Source: Nitrospirota bacterium
GTDB lineage: Bacteria; Nitrospirota; Nitrospiria; Nitrospirales; Nitrospiraceae
Length of the DNA stretch: 6,761 nt
Assembly (NCBI GenBank): GCA_020028595.1
Contig: JAIBHQ010000048.1
Coordinates: 1 to 6,761 of the forward strand
Direction of reading: 5' to 3'
A model generated the notes under the pieces. It made no database searches. It was not told the DNA's origin and was given only the letters and a program-made list of their open reading frames with translations. Positions 1 to 6,077 of the stretch are shown here, one piece after another. The position numbers and the translations under genes are program-made. How positions within the stretch are numbered: position 1 is the first letter of the stretch; every line of letters begins with the position of its first letter.

Positions 1-1619
1 CCTGGCGGAGCAGGGAAAGTAATCTGCACCCGTTTGATATCGCCCGGCCCGACAGCGCAGCACGTATCGCCGTCGACGCCCGTGCTGGCATACGTCTTGT
101 TGGTGTTGTAATCCAGCACGGAGCCGCTACTCACGGCGAAGTGGCCGGACTGTTTTGTCCCCGCCGCCGCTTCGACTTTCCCCTGGTAAATACCCGACAC
201 CACGACCTGCAGCACGGAGCCGCGAACCTTCACCTCATTGAGCTGGATGACTACATCCTTGTCTTTCGCGGACTTCATGCTCTTCAGCACACCATAGGTC
301 TTGGCACCCCCCATGCTCTCATCAGGAGATGCCGGCATGGAGGAAGCCATCGGCGAGGACGACGCCGCTGAGGTCGCATCACCGCACTTGCCCACGACAC
401 ACAGCTCCAGCGTATTGCCGGTCGCGGCGGTGATATCCAGATCCAGGCCCTGGATCGGCTTGGCTGCCAATTCATCGCCGACCTGTTGCGCCGAACTCTT
501 GGCATCCACCTCCAGCACCGCCTCGCCTTTTTCAAAGCTGCGCTGAATGACGTTCTGCACGCCACGCACCTTTGCGCGCAGGAACTCCTTGATCTTGATC
601 AGGTCCTTCATGCCGCCCAATCCACGAATCGTCAACTGGATGAGCTGGCCGCCCGACGTTTCCGCCGTCCACTTGGCCGTGATCTGCTCGACCAGCTTGT
701 CGGCGATACCCCGGGCCGCGTTTTCAATGGCCTGGTTGCCGCCCACGTGTTGGGAGATATGGCGCGCCGGGGCGCTGTTTCTCGCCGACGCCAGCACCTG
801 GCCGTTGTCCACCCGGACGGCGCTGAGGGTGATATCCGCCAGATAGGATCCGACGCTGCTCCCGGCTGTGCGCGGGCCTTCCTTGGCCAGGGCTTTCCCC
901 TTGATAATGATTTCGGCCCCCATCTTGCGGCCGATCTCCCGCGCGCCCGTATCGGTCAAGTCCGCAATGCGATAGGCGTTGGAAATCTCGAATTTTCCGG
1001 TGACGGCGGAAATATCAATGACGTTAAAGCCGCGGTTCAGGAATTCCTCTTTCAGCACGGTTTCGGAGACGGCCATTTCCACCGACTGGCCGGCAAAGGC
1101 CGCGCCGCCCCTGCTGCCCCACGAGCCCCACCAATAGAGCAGAATTTCCTGACCGATGTTCTGCTCGGCAATCATGAACAGGGTTCGCGGCTTGCCCACG
1201 CGGGCGTGCATCAGTCCAAGGGCCCCGAGATCGTTCTTTAACTCGCCGGTCCCCACCACCGCTGAAATCGTCACCGTGTGGAGGTCCTTGCCCGGAGATT
1301 CCTTGACGATCTTGTATTCCTTAATGTAGCCGGTGCTCTTGTTGTAGATATTGTCCCTCACAACCTGAAAATTCTCGACCAGCGTTTCGGACGCGACCAT
1401 CGTGCCGACTGCCTGTTCCACGGCCTTCCGCAGGGCATCCTGGATCGCATTGTCCCGGGCAATCGCCGGATCTCCCTGGACGCCGGCCATGCCCTCGGCC
1501 ACAACGGTCTGCGTTTGCGCCAGCGCGTGATCCGGCCACGTCACGCCGGACAGACCCACGAACGCAAAGACCCCGGCGCAGAAGATCGCTTGTCTCAATG
1601 AAATCCCCATGCAATTCAT
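1..1619 (-). CDS. Exported FlgT-like protein, 3' end outside window (partial)
   Basis: An uninterrupted frame of 539 codons runs off the left edge with no stop. The start is ATG at 1619, chosen because GGGAGG (1625-1630) lies 5 bases upstream; an in-frame ATG at 1610 is possible but badly spaced. Residues 1-34 form a Sec signal (hydrophobic 11-27, likely cleavage ALA/QTQ after A34). Residues about 38-125 match the FlgT N-terminal pattern: A-E-G-x-A, an A-x-x-A-x-x-D-A-L-x-x-A-V-E-x-A-V-G helix, SETLVEN (77-83), then GYIKEYKIV. Residues about 145-315 resemble a TolB/FlgT-middle or CsgG-like alpha/beta domain (inferred), with an odd Trp/Gly-rich loop at 161-172. Residues 328-385 look like a small alpha/beta domain. 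A Ser/Ala/Pro/Met-rich linker (about 415-438) leads to a beta-rich, possibly Ig-like C-terminal part. Vibrio FlgT, shorter than this, forms the H ring of the flagellum. No flagellar gene is visible here, so the role is unproven; a periplasmic or outer-membrane structural role is likeliest. Confidence 0.85.
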   Translation of the reverse strand, partial: MNCMGISLRQAIFCAGVFAFVGLSGVTWPDHALAQTQTVVAEGMAGVQGDPAIARDNAIQDALRKAVEQAVGTMVASETLVENFQVVRDNIYNKSTGYIKEYKIVKESPGKDLHTVTISAVVGTGELKNDLGALGLMHARVGKPRTLFMIAEQNIGQEILLYWWGSWGSRGGAAFAGQSVEMAVSETVLKEEFLNRGFNVIDISAVTGKFEISNAYRIADLTDTGAREIGRKMGAEIIIKGKALAKEGPRTAGSSVGSYLADITLSAVRVDNGQVLASARNSAPARHISQHVGGNQAIENAARGIADKLVEQITAKWTAETSGGQLIQLTIRGLGGMKDLIKIKEFLRAKVRGVQNVIQRSFEKGEAVLEVDAKSSAQQVGDELAAKPIQGLDLDITAATGNTLELCVVGKCGDATSAASSSPMASSMPASPDESMGGAKTYGVLKSMKSAKDKDVVIQLNEVKVRGSVLQVVVSGIYQGKVEAAAGTKQSGHFAVSSGSVLDYNTNKTYASTGVDGDTCCAVGPGDIKRVQITFPAPP

Positions 1620-1624
1620 GGATT

Positions 1625-1630
1625 CCTCCC
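1625..1630 (-). promoter_or_regulatory. Shine-Dalgarno site of the FlgT-like gene
   Basis: Minus-strand GGGAGG ends 5 bases before the ATG at 1619. It decides that start over the in-frame ATG at 1610, which would be 14 bases away. It lies only 5 bases downstream of a perfect hairpin (1636-1656), so the structure may affect ribosome access (inference). Confidence 0.75.
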
Positions 1631-1635
1631 TGCTG

Positions 1636-1656
1636 GATCGCGCCAAACGCGCGATC
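1636..1656 (-). other. Perfect 8-bp hairpin in the leader of the FlgT-like gene
   Basis: The arms GATCGCGC and GCGCGATC (plus strand) are exact reverse complements around the 5-base loop CAAAC. On the minus strand, where the genes are transcribed, no T-run follows; the next bases lead straight into the ribosome binding site. It is therefore not a standard intrinsic terminator for this operon. On the plus strand it is followed by TTTA, too short to be convincing. It may act as an mRNA-stability or processing element between the cyclase and FlgT-like genes, or be an operator palindrome; the sequence alone does not decide. Confidence 0.6.
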
Positions 1657-1685
1657 TTTATGCCATACCCCACACAGCCATGCAA
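1657..1685 (-). promoter_or_regulatory. Weak sigma70-like promoter candidate before the FlgT-like gene
   Basis: Minus-strand TTGCAT (1680-1685) and CATAAA (1657-1662) are separated by 17 bases, with TG one base upstream of the -10 hexamer (extended -10 style). Matches to consensus are partial (about 3/6 and 4/6). If real, transcription would begin inside the hairpin at 1636-1656, which weakens the case for both having a role at once. It could give the FlgT-like gene expression independent of the cyclase. Confidence 0.2.
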
Positions 1686-1703
1686 GCCCTTTATCCGGCC
1701 AGT

Positions 1704-3638
1704 CTACGCACTTGCGGGCCTCCGCCGAAGCACGCGATAGATCGGAATGGGTTTGCTCTTGCCCTTGACCAGAATCGGCTCCATGGGCTCCACTTCAACA
1801 ACGTCTTTGACCTCATCATGGGTCGCCTGCGTGATGATAATCTCGCCGGCTTTTGCATTCTGTTCGAGACGGCAGGCCAGATTCACCGCATCGCCGATGA
1901 CCGTGTAATCCAGAAAGTCTTTCGAGCCCAGATTGCCGACCGTCACGTCTCCTGTGTTGACCCCCATTCCGACGCCGATGGTCCGTCGCCCTTCCGCCGC
2001 CAGCTTTTGGTTCAGCCTGGCAATCGCCTCCTGCATGTCCAACGCCATCAGGACTGCGCGCCTGGCCTGATCCGGCTGTGGCACCGGGTTGCCGAAAAAC
2101 GCCATGATTGCGTCGCCCATGAACTTGTCCAGCGTGCCCTCGTACTTGAACAGGATGCCGGTCATCTCGGTGAAGTATTCGCTCAGGAGTTGCTGCACTT
2201 CCTGCGGCTCCATCTTCTCAGACATGCTGGTAAACCCGCGCACGTCCGAGAAGAACATGGTCAGCCGCTCTTTGCGTCCGCTCGGGTTGGCAGCATCCGG
2301 ATGCTCGACCAGAAAGTCGCGAATCTGGCGGGAGACGTACCGGCCGAACATTCCCTCCACCTGCCGACGTTTTTTGCGCTCGATCAGCCGCTGGTAGGAT
2401 ACGGCGGCCGTATGCTGTGCGGTCAGCAGAAAATACATGGGTGTGATATCCAGCCAGTAGTCGTATCGCCACAGCAGCAACAGGCTGGCCAGGCCGATTC
2501 CAAGATACAGCACCCACTTGAACACGGTGGTCACGATCGACCCCCGTTTGCTGATGAGCAGCCATGTGCCCAGAATGCCCTGGATGAAAAGAATGGCCGG
2601 CACCATCCCCTTCTGATCCTTGCTGCGCGTGACGAACCGACGGTCCAGGATCGTTTGGATGGCATTGGCGTGAATTTCGAATCCGTCCATCAACGCACCG
2701 AGTACCTTGACTTCCTCGTCACTGTCTTCGAGCTTCAGCGTCGCTGCCTCCTTTTGGAGGTAGGGCGTGCAGTAAAAATCGTGCAGCGAAGGCGTCGAGG
2801 GGCCGATTAAAATAATCTTGCCTCGTATCTCAGTCGGGTCGAACTCCCCCGTCGCCGCACGCCAGAAGGACATCCTGGGAAATGTCGCAGGAGGGCCATG
2901 GAAACGGATCAGCATCCGCCCGTTGGGATAGGGAATTTTGAGCGGCCCGAGCAGGAGATGGTCGGTCTTGGAAAGGTCCAGCTCCTGCTCGCCTTCAAAA
3001 TTCAGATGGAGGCGCGCCAACTCCAGACTCATCGTCAGAACCGGCTCCGGCTCTTCGCCGGAAAAATCCATCCCCAACAGAGGCATGTCGCGCAGACACC
3101 GGTCTTTCTGGAGCACAACGTTGATCATCGCCTCGCTGAGCTCTGCGTCGCGAAACAGTTGCAGCGGTACCCGGTGACCCTTTTGCCCGATGTGACGGGC
3201 CATGACGACGTTTCCGGCATTCCGGATGGCCTTGGCGAATACCTGATCCTGCTTCGTGTCCTTGGGACGGGGAAATTCGACGTCGAACCCAATGACTGAC
3301 GCCCCTGCTTTCGACAGATGCGTCACGGCATCCGCGTACATGGACCGGGGGATGTCCACGGCCCTCATGTTCAACCGGTCTTCGGTTTCTTCGTCAATCC
3401 GGAAAAGCAGAACGGGAGTCGACAGCGGAGTTTTCGGGAGAAGGTTGAACGGGAAATGCTCGTACGCGGTGTGCCGGAGATCGTAGGACCGGAGTTCAAA
3501 CCATTCGAAGGTGCCGAAGGAAAAGAGAAAGATGAAGCCCAGCGTAATGCCGCCGCCCCAGGCGACCCGGAGCACAGCATCCCGCTTCGCCCACTCCAGG
3601 ATGCGACTCCACCGTTGCGCGAGGACTTTGACTGTCAT
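1704..3638 (-). CDS. CHASE2-domain transmembrane class III adenylate cyclase
   Basis: This 644-residue membrane enzyme is predicted to convert ATP to cAMP in the cytoplasm in response to a signal sensed outside the inner membrane. A first membrane segment (about 22-42) is followed by a CHASE2 sensor (about 48-335; for example RSYDLRH, VIGFDVEF, GKIILIG and the DGFEIHANAIQTIL end), three closely spaced membrane segments (about 345-363, 370-390, 394-414), and a catalytic domain (about 455-620). Catalytic positions all look intact: metal Asp D465 in FFSDVRGFT and D509 in KFMGDA, purine-recognising K505 and T579, and transition-state N586 and R590 in GDAVNLACRLE. A Lys/Thr pair is typical of class IIIb adenylate rather than guanylate cyclases. 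The ATG at 3638 gives the complete first membrane segment, although its ribosome site is poor (GGGGAG touches the ATG). It lies 88 bases after the LPP20-like A gene and 84 bases before the FlgT-like gene, on the same strand, so co-transcription is plausible. Confidence 0.95.
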   Translation of the reverse strand: MTVKVLAQRWSRILEWAKRDAVLRVAWGGGITLGFIFLFSFGTFEWFELRSYDLRHTAYEHFPFNLLPKTPLSTPVLLFRIDEETEDRLNMRAVDIPRSMYADAVTHLSKAGASVIGFDVEFPRPKDTKQDQVFAKAIRNAGNVVMARHIGQKGHRVPLQLFRDAELSEAMINVVLQKDRCLRDMPLLGMDFSGEEPEPVLTMSLELARLHLNFEGEQELDLSKTDHLLLGPLKIPYPNGRMLIRFHGPPATFPRMSFWRAATGEFDPTEIRGKIILIGPSTPSLHDFYCTPYLQKEAATLKLEDSDEEVKVLGALMDGFEIHANAIQTILDRRFVTRSKDQKGMVPAILFIQGILGTWLLISKRGSIVTTVFKWVLYLGIGLASLLLLWRYDYWLDITPMYFLLTAQHTAAVSYQRLIERKKRRQVEGMFGRYVSRQIRDFLVEHPDAANPSGRKERLTMFFSDVRGFTSMSEKMEPQEVQQLLSEYFTEMTGILFKYEGTLDKFMGDAIMAFFGNPVPQPDQARRAVLMALDMQEAIARLNQKLAAEGRRTIGVGMGVNTGDVTVGNLGSKDFLDYTVIGDAVNLACRLEQNAKAGEIIITQATHDEVKDVVEVEPMEPILVKGKSKPIPIYRVLRRRPASA

Positions 3639-3666
3639 CTCCCCAACTCGTGGAGACTGTGCTTCT

Positions 3667-3711
3667 GATCACTGCACCGGGGCATGGACTCACACGATCT
3701 CTGCACCCGGG
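3667..3711. repeat. 16-bp imperfect direct repeat in the spacer upstream of the cyclase gene
   Basis: GATCACTGCACCGGGG (3667-3682) and GATCTCTGCACCCGGG (3696-3711) match at 14 of 16 positions and start 29 bases apart. They occupy the middle of the 88-base spacer between LPP20-like A and the cyclase. A pair of direct half-sites of this kind could be a regulator binding region; it could also be chance in GC-rich DNA. I see no good promoter or terminator in this spacer. Confidence 0.4.
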
Positions 3712-3726
3712 AAATACCGAAGCGGA

Positions 3727-4767
3727 TTAGCGCGTGGCGTCCGGAATGGCTGCGGCCAGCAGATGTTCGAATCCCGGCAACCGCCCTTCCATGCCTCCGA
3801 TCAAGGGGTCCGTCACAACGGTGACCTTTGACCGTTTCAACGCCACGCTCAAGGCCGGGTCCTCTCGAATTTTCCTGGCATCTTCACTGCTGATGATGAT
3901 ATTCGCCTTGAGCAGGCCGGCCTTGTCCCCACCTTTGATTTTCAGCGGTTTGCGCCCGACCCGCGGCGGAGCAGGCGGCGCGGTCTGAACCGGCCGAATG
4001 ACATAGGCGCCTTCGCCGAACAAGGACGACAAATCAGCTCCTTTCGGAGCCGTCATGTAGTGCACCATGCCTTCCTTTTCAGCAGCAGCACGATCAACCG
4101 TTTGCGGGCCGAAAACCACCCCGCCCTTGTCATCCAGAACAGATGGAAAACAGGCGGGCTTGGCGCCCAGTCCTCTGGCATCGATCACCATGCCCGTATA
4201 CCCATCCTCGGGCAAGGCTCCCGGCTGCGCGTCCTGCGGGTTCATCCCCTTTTCCGAGAGAAACGGCGTCATCAGTGAGTCGACACCATACATCTGGACC
4301 TTGACCGTCACTTCCACGCTTCCATCCGGAAACGGGGTGGTCTTGGCGATCTGGGCACCCTTGACGTGCCCACTCACCTGCGTCTTGATCACGTCGTTTT
4401 GAACCATGTAGTTGTCGACGAGCGTGGCAGAATCGACGCGAATCCCCTTGACCGTTTCCAGAAGATTCCGCAGAGCCACCGCAAACGCAGCCCGCTCGGC
4501 CATCGCCCGTCCGGCTCCCCCCCCAACATTGGGAGGAGGTGCGCCGAGTCCCGTCGCCTTGATCCATCCAGTCGACCAGTTCACCGACCCGGAACCGATG
4601 GGTTCGACAAGCGGCACCATCGCATCGGTTTGCGCCATGGCAGGGCCGGGGGCACCGCTCACGCACAAACCGGCCAAGGCCAGTCCCGCTCCCCACGCCT
4701 TCAGCGCCGCACGCCCGCGCGAACCGGTGCCACGCCGGTACAGGCTGCACAGTATTGGTCTGATCAC
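3727..4767 (-). CDS. Exported LPP20-like (FlgP-family-like) protein A
   Basis: A complete 346-residue protein. The start is GTG at 4767: GGAGGAGG (4772-4779) sits 4 bases upstream and no ATG occurs before the end of the signal peptide. A long Arg/Lys-rich N region (to about 23) precedes a hydrophobic core (about 25-37) and a signal peptidase I site AMA/QTD after A45. There is no lipobox at C35, so it is probably not a lipoprotein. Residues about 62-160 fit the LPP20-type domain, with AMAERAAF and LLETVKGIRVDSATLVDN (102-119). A second conserved part begins at GYTGMVIDARGLG (189-201). It is paralogous to the partial gene at 6078-6761, but carries an extra segment rich in Pro (about 245-272) and about 26 further residues at the end. 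LPP20 proteins include FlgP, an outer flagellar-base component in Vibrio and Campylobacter; the role here is unproven. It starts only 23 bases after the TPR-SLH gene, indicating an operon. Confidence 0.87.
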   Translation of the reverse strand: MIRPILCSLYRRGTGSRGRAALKAWGAGLALAGLCVSGAPGPAMAQTDAMVPLVEPIGSGSVNWSTGWIKATGLGAPPPNVGGGAGRAMAERAAFAVALRNLLETVKGIRVDSATLVDNYMVQNDVIKTQVSGHVKGAQIAKTTPFPDGSVEVTVKVQMYGVDSLMTPFLSEKGMNPQDAQPGALPEDGYTGMVIDARGLGAKPACFPSVLDDKGGVVFGPQTVDRAAAEKEGMVHYMTAPKGADLSSLFGEGAYVIRPVQTAPPAPPRVGRKPLKIKGGDKAGLLKANIIISSEDARKIREDPALSVALKRSKVTVVTDPLIGGMEGRLPGFEHLLAAAIPDATR

Positions 4768-4771
4768 AACG

Positions 4772-4779
4772 CCTCCTCC
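4772..4779 (-). promoter_or_regulatory. Strong Shine-Dalgarno site supporting a GTG start
   Basis: Minus-strand GGAGGAGG ends 4 bases before GTG at 4767. It lies within the 23-base gap after the TPR-SLH stop codon, so the two genes may be translationally coupled (inference). Confidence 0.75.
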
Positions 4780-4790
4780 AAGCCGACTGA

Positions 4791-5954
4791 CTAGATCTTC
4801 AATGCTTCCTTGAACATGCGGATGGCCAGCAGCGCGTCCGCTCCGGACACGGCCTGCCCGCCGCCGAACTCGCCGGTGACCTTGTCGACTTCCAGAATGC
4901 TTCGGCTGCCGAGCACCATGGCCGCATTGAAGTAATACATGTCCGGCCGCACATCCGGATACGGAGACTTCTGGCCGAAGAACTGCGTCGCCAGCTTGTT
5001 GTCCCCTGTGATCCGGATCATGATGTCCTCCAGCATGACGGCGTACTCCGCCTTGAGGAGCGGCTTGCTCGGCTCGAACTTGTGCTCAGGCGACGGCTCA
5101 AGCCCACGCACCCCCAACTGGATGACCGTGTCGATATCGGCTTTCAGCGGATGGGTGGCGATATCAGTCGCCGGTTCCATCGCAACAATTTTATCCGCCT
5201 TGAACTCTTCCTTGCCCGGCGACTTGAACGAGGGATCGAAGGTCTTCCCCCGCTTCTCGAACAGCCGGTCGATGTTCAGCTCCTGGATGAAGAGCGCCGC
5301 CGCATCGGCCCGGCTGATCTTTTCGATCACCGCGATCTGTTTCCCTATTTTCGTCCCGGGCGCCGCACGCTGGATTTTCTGGACCACATGCCATTCCTTG
5401 TCGGCCTCGCCGGTGAAATCCTTGTTCAAATCCAGCACCGTCTTGAACTGATCGGCCGACTTGTCGAACTCCAGCCCCATCCGATAGGCACGCCCCATGT
5501 AAAAATGCAGCTCGGCGTTTTGGGAATCCCGCTTCATGGCGGCCTTGTACTCATCCTCTGCGTCTTCGACCCAGTCTTTCCTGCGCTCCATGGACAGCAC
5601 GCGAATTTTCATGACCTCGGCAACGATGGCGGGCGACTTCTGAAGATCCTTGGCCTTGTCGATCGCCTTGTACGCCTCCTTGTACTCGCCCTTGGCGCCG
5701 CGCACCAGGCCGATGCCGGCATACCCCGGTGCGAATTTCGGATCGAGATCGATCGCACGCTGGAAGGACCGCATGGCCCCATCCCAATCTTCCTTGTTCG
5801 ACAGCCGGATTCCGGTCAGATAATGATGCTCCGGTGTATCCAGCGCCGCTTCCGGCTTGGCCGGCCCCTTCCCGCACGCTGCCAGGAAGCTCATTCCGCC
5901 GACCAATGCCAGCACGACCACCGCGCTCGCCACTGTTCTCAGTAGGGTTTTCAT
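4791..5954 (-). CDS. TPR and S-layer-homology repeat lipoprotein
   Basis: A 387-residue protein starting at ATG 5954, where AAAGGAG (5962-5968) is 7 bases upstream. The open frame extends to an ATG at 5990, but those 12 residues would precede the signal peptide and lie in a repeat array, so that start is rejected. The lipoprotein signal has hydrophobic core 8-25 and lipobox L24-A25-A26-C27; maturation would leave lipidated C27 followed by G-K. TPR units are seen at about 42-75 (ending AIDLDPKFAP), 76-109 and 147-180, with a weaker one near 113-145. The C-terminal half looks like SLH repeats: a partial one at about 208-226 (ISRADAAALFIQEL), then about 262-312 (DIATHPLKADIDTVIQLGV, FEPSKPLLKAEYA) and 330-384 (SPYPDVRPD, VSGADALLAIR). 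TPRs bind proteins and SLH repeats commonly bind cell-wall or envelope polymers, so an envelope scaffold is likely. The gene is flanked on both sides by LPP20-like paralogs. Confidence 0.9.
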   Translation of the reverse strand: MKTLLRTVASAVVVLALVGGMSFLAACGKGPAKPEAALDTPEHHYLTGIRLSNKEDWDGAMRSFQRAIDLDPKFAPGYAGIGLVRGAKGEYKEAYKAIDKAKDLQKSPAIVAEVMKIRVLSMERRKDWVEDAEDEYKAAMKRDSQNAELHFYMGRAYRMGLEFDKSADQFKTVLDLNKDFTGEADKEWHVVQKIQRAAPGTKIGKQIAVIEKISRADAAALFIQELNIDRLFEKRGKTFDPSFKSPGKEEFKADKIVAMEPATDIATHPLKADIDTVIQLGVRGLEPSPEHKFEPSKPLLKAEYAVMLEDIMIRITGDNKLATQFFGQKSPYPDVRPDMYYFNAAMVLGSRSILEVDKVTGEFGGGQAVSGADALLAIRMFKEALKI

Positions 5955-5961
5955 CGCCACG

Positions 5962-5968
5962 CTCCTTT
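5962..5968 (-). promoter_or_regulatory. Shine-Dalgarno site of the TPR-SLH lipoprotein gene
   Basis: Minus-strand AAAGGAG ends 7 bases before the ATG at 5954. It fixes the start at the lipoprotein signal peptide rather than at the upstream in-frame ATG (5990). Confidence 0.75.
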
Positions 5969-5974
5969 CATGCA

Positions 5975-6009
5975 ACAGCCAACAGCACATGGCTAATAGC
6001 TGATAGCCA
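5975..6009. repeat. Degenerate heptamer array 2 (five 7-bp units)
   Basis: Plus-strand units are acagcca, acagcac, atggcta, atagctg and atagcca: exactly 5 x 7 bases, sharing A-[CT]-[AG]-G-C or a near form. Within it, TGGCTA and TAGCCA arms (6004-6009 and 5990-5995, minus strand) can form a 6-bp hairpin with an 8-base loop. It lies in the leader of the TPR-SLH gene. Degenerate 7-bp arrays between genes occur in several bacterial genomes, and their role is generally unknown. Confidence 0.6.
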
Positions 6010-6038
6010 GAATCTTAGAGTAATTTGATCTCCACTGC

Positions 6039-6077
6039 CTCGCTGCTTGCTACGCGCTACCTGCTATTCGCTTGCTA
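6039..6077. repeat. Degenerate heptamer array 1 (TAGCRNG-type units)
   Basis: On the minus strand, four abutting units TAGCAGG, TAGCGCG, TAGCAAG, CAGCGAG fill 6066-6039, and another TAGCAAG (6077-6071) lies 4 bases ahead of them. The array begins immediately after the stop codon of LPP20-like B. Its unit differs from the array at 5975-6009; the two are separated by an AT-richer stretch (about 6010-6030) that contains a weak -10-like TAAGAT (6012-6017) without a convincing -35. Confidence 0.6.

Noticed and set aside
486..1241. 251-codon plus-strand open frame
   Set aside because: It is antisense to the FlgT-like gene, which has a signal peptide, ribosome site and domain pattern on the minus strand.
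1321..1614. 97-codon minus-strand frame beginning near the FlgT-like start
   Set aside because: It is out of frame with the FlgT-like gene, low in hydrophobic order and Arg/Gly-rich; the neighbouring frame encodes the signal peptide and FlgT-like domain.
1636..1660. Intrinsic terminator at the 8-bp hairpin
   Set aside because: No T-run follows on the minus strand, and the plus-strand TTTA is too short; no convergent plus-strand gene exists here.
1682..1701. Possible sigma54 promoter (TGGC ... TTGCA)
   Set aside because: The spacing between the GG and GC elements does not give the required 10 bases in any alignment tried.
1680..2810. 376-codon plus-strand open frame
   Set aside because: It lies opposite the CHASE2 cyclase, whose domains and catalytic residues are clear. 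The plus-strand product is His/Arg/Leu-rich with no recognisable domain: a GC-rich shadow frame.
5082..5945. 287-codon plus-strand open frame
   Set aside because: It is antisense to the TPR-SLH lipoprotein gene and has the Arg/Leu/His-rich makeup of a shadow frame.
5955..5990. Upstream ATG at 5990 for the TPR-SLH lipoprotein
   Set aside because: It lies inside a repeat array and would add 12 residues ahead of the lipoprotein signal; the ATG at 5954 has a well-placed AAAGGAG.
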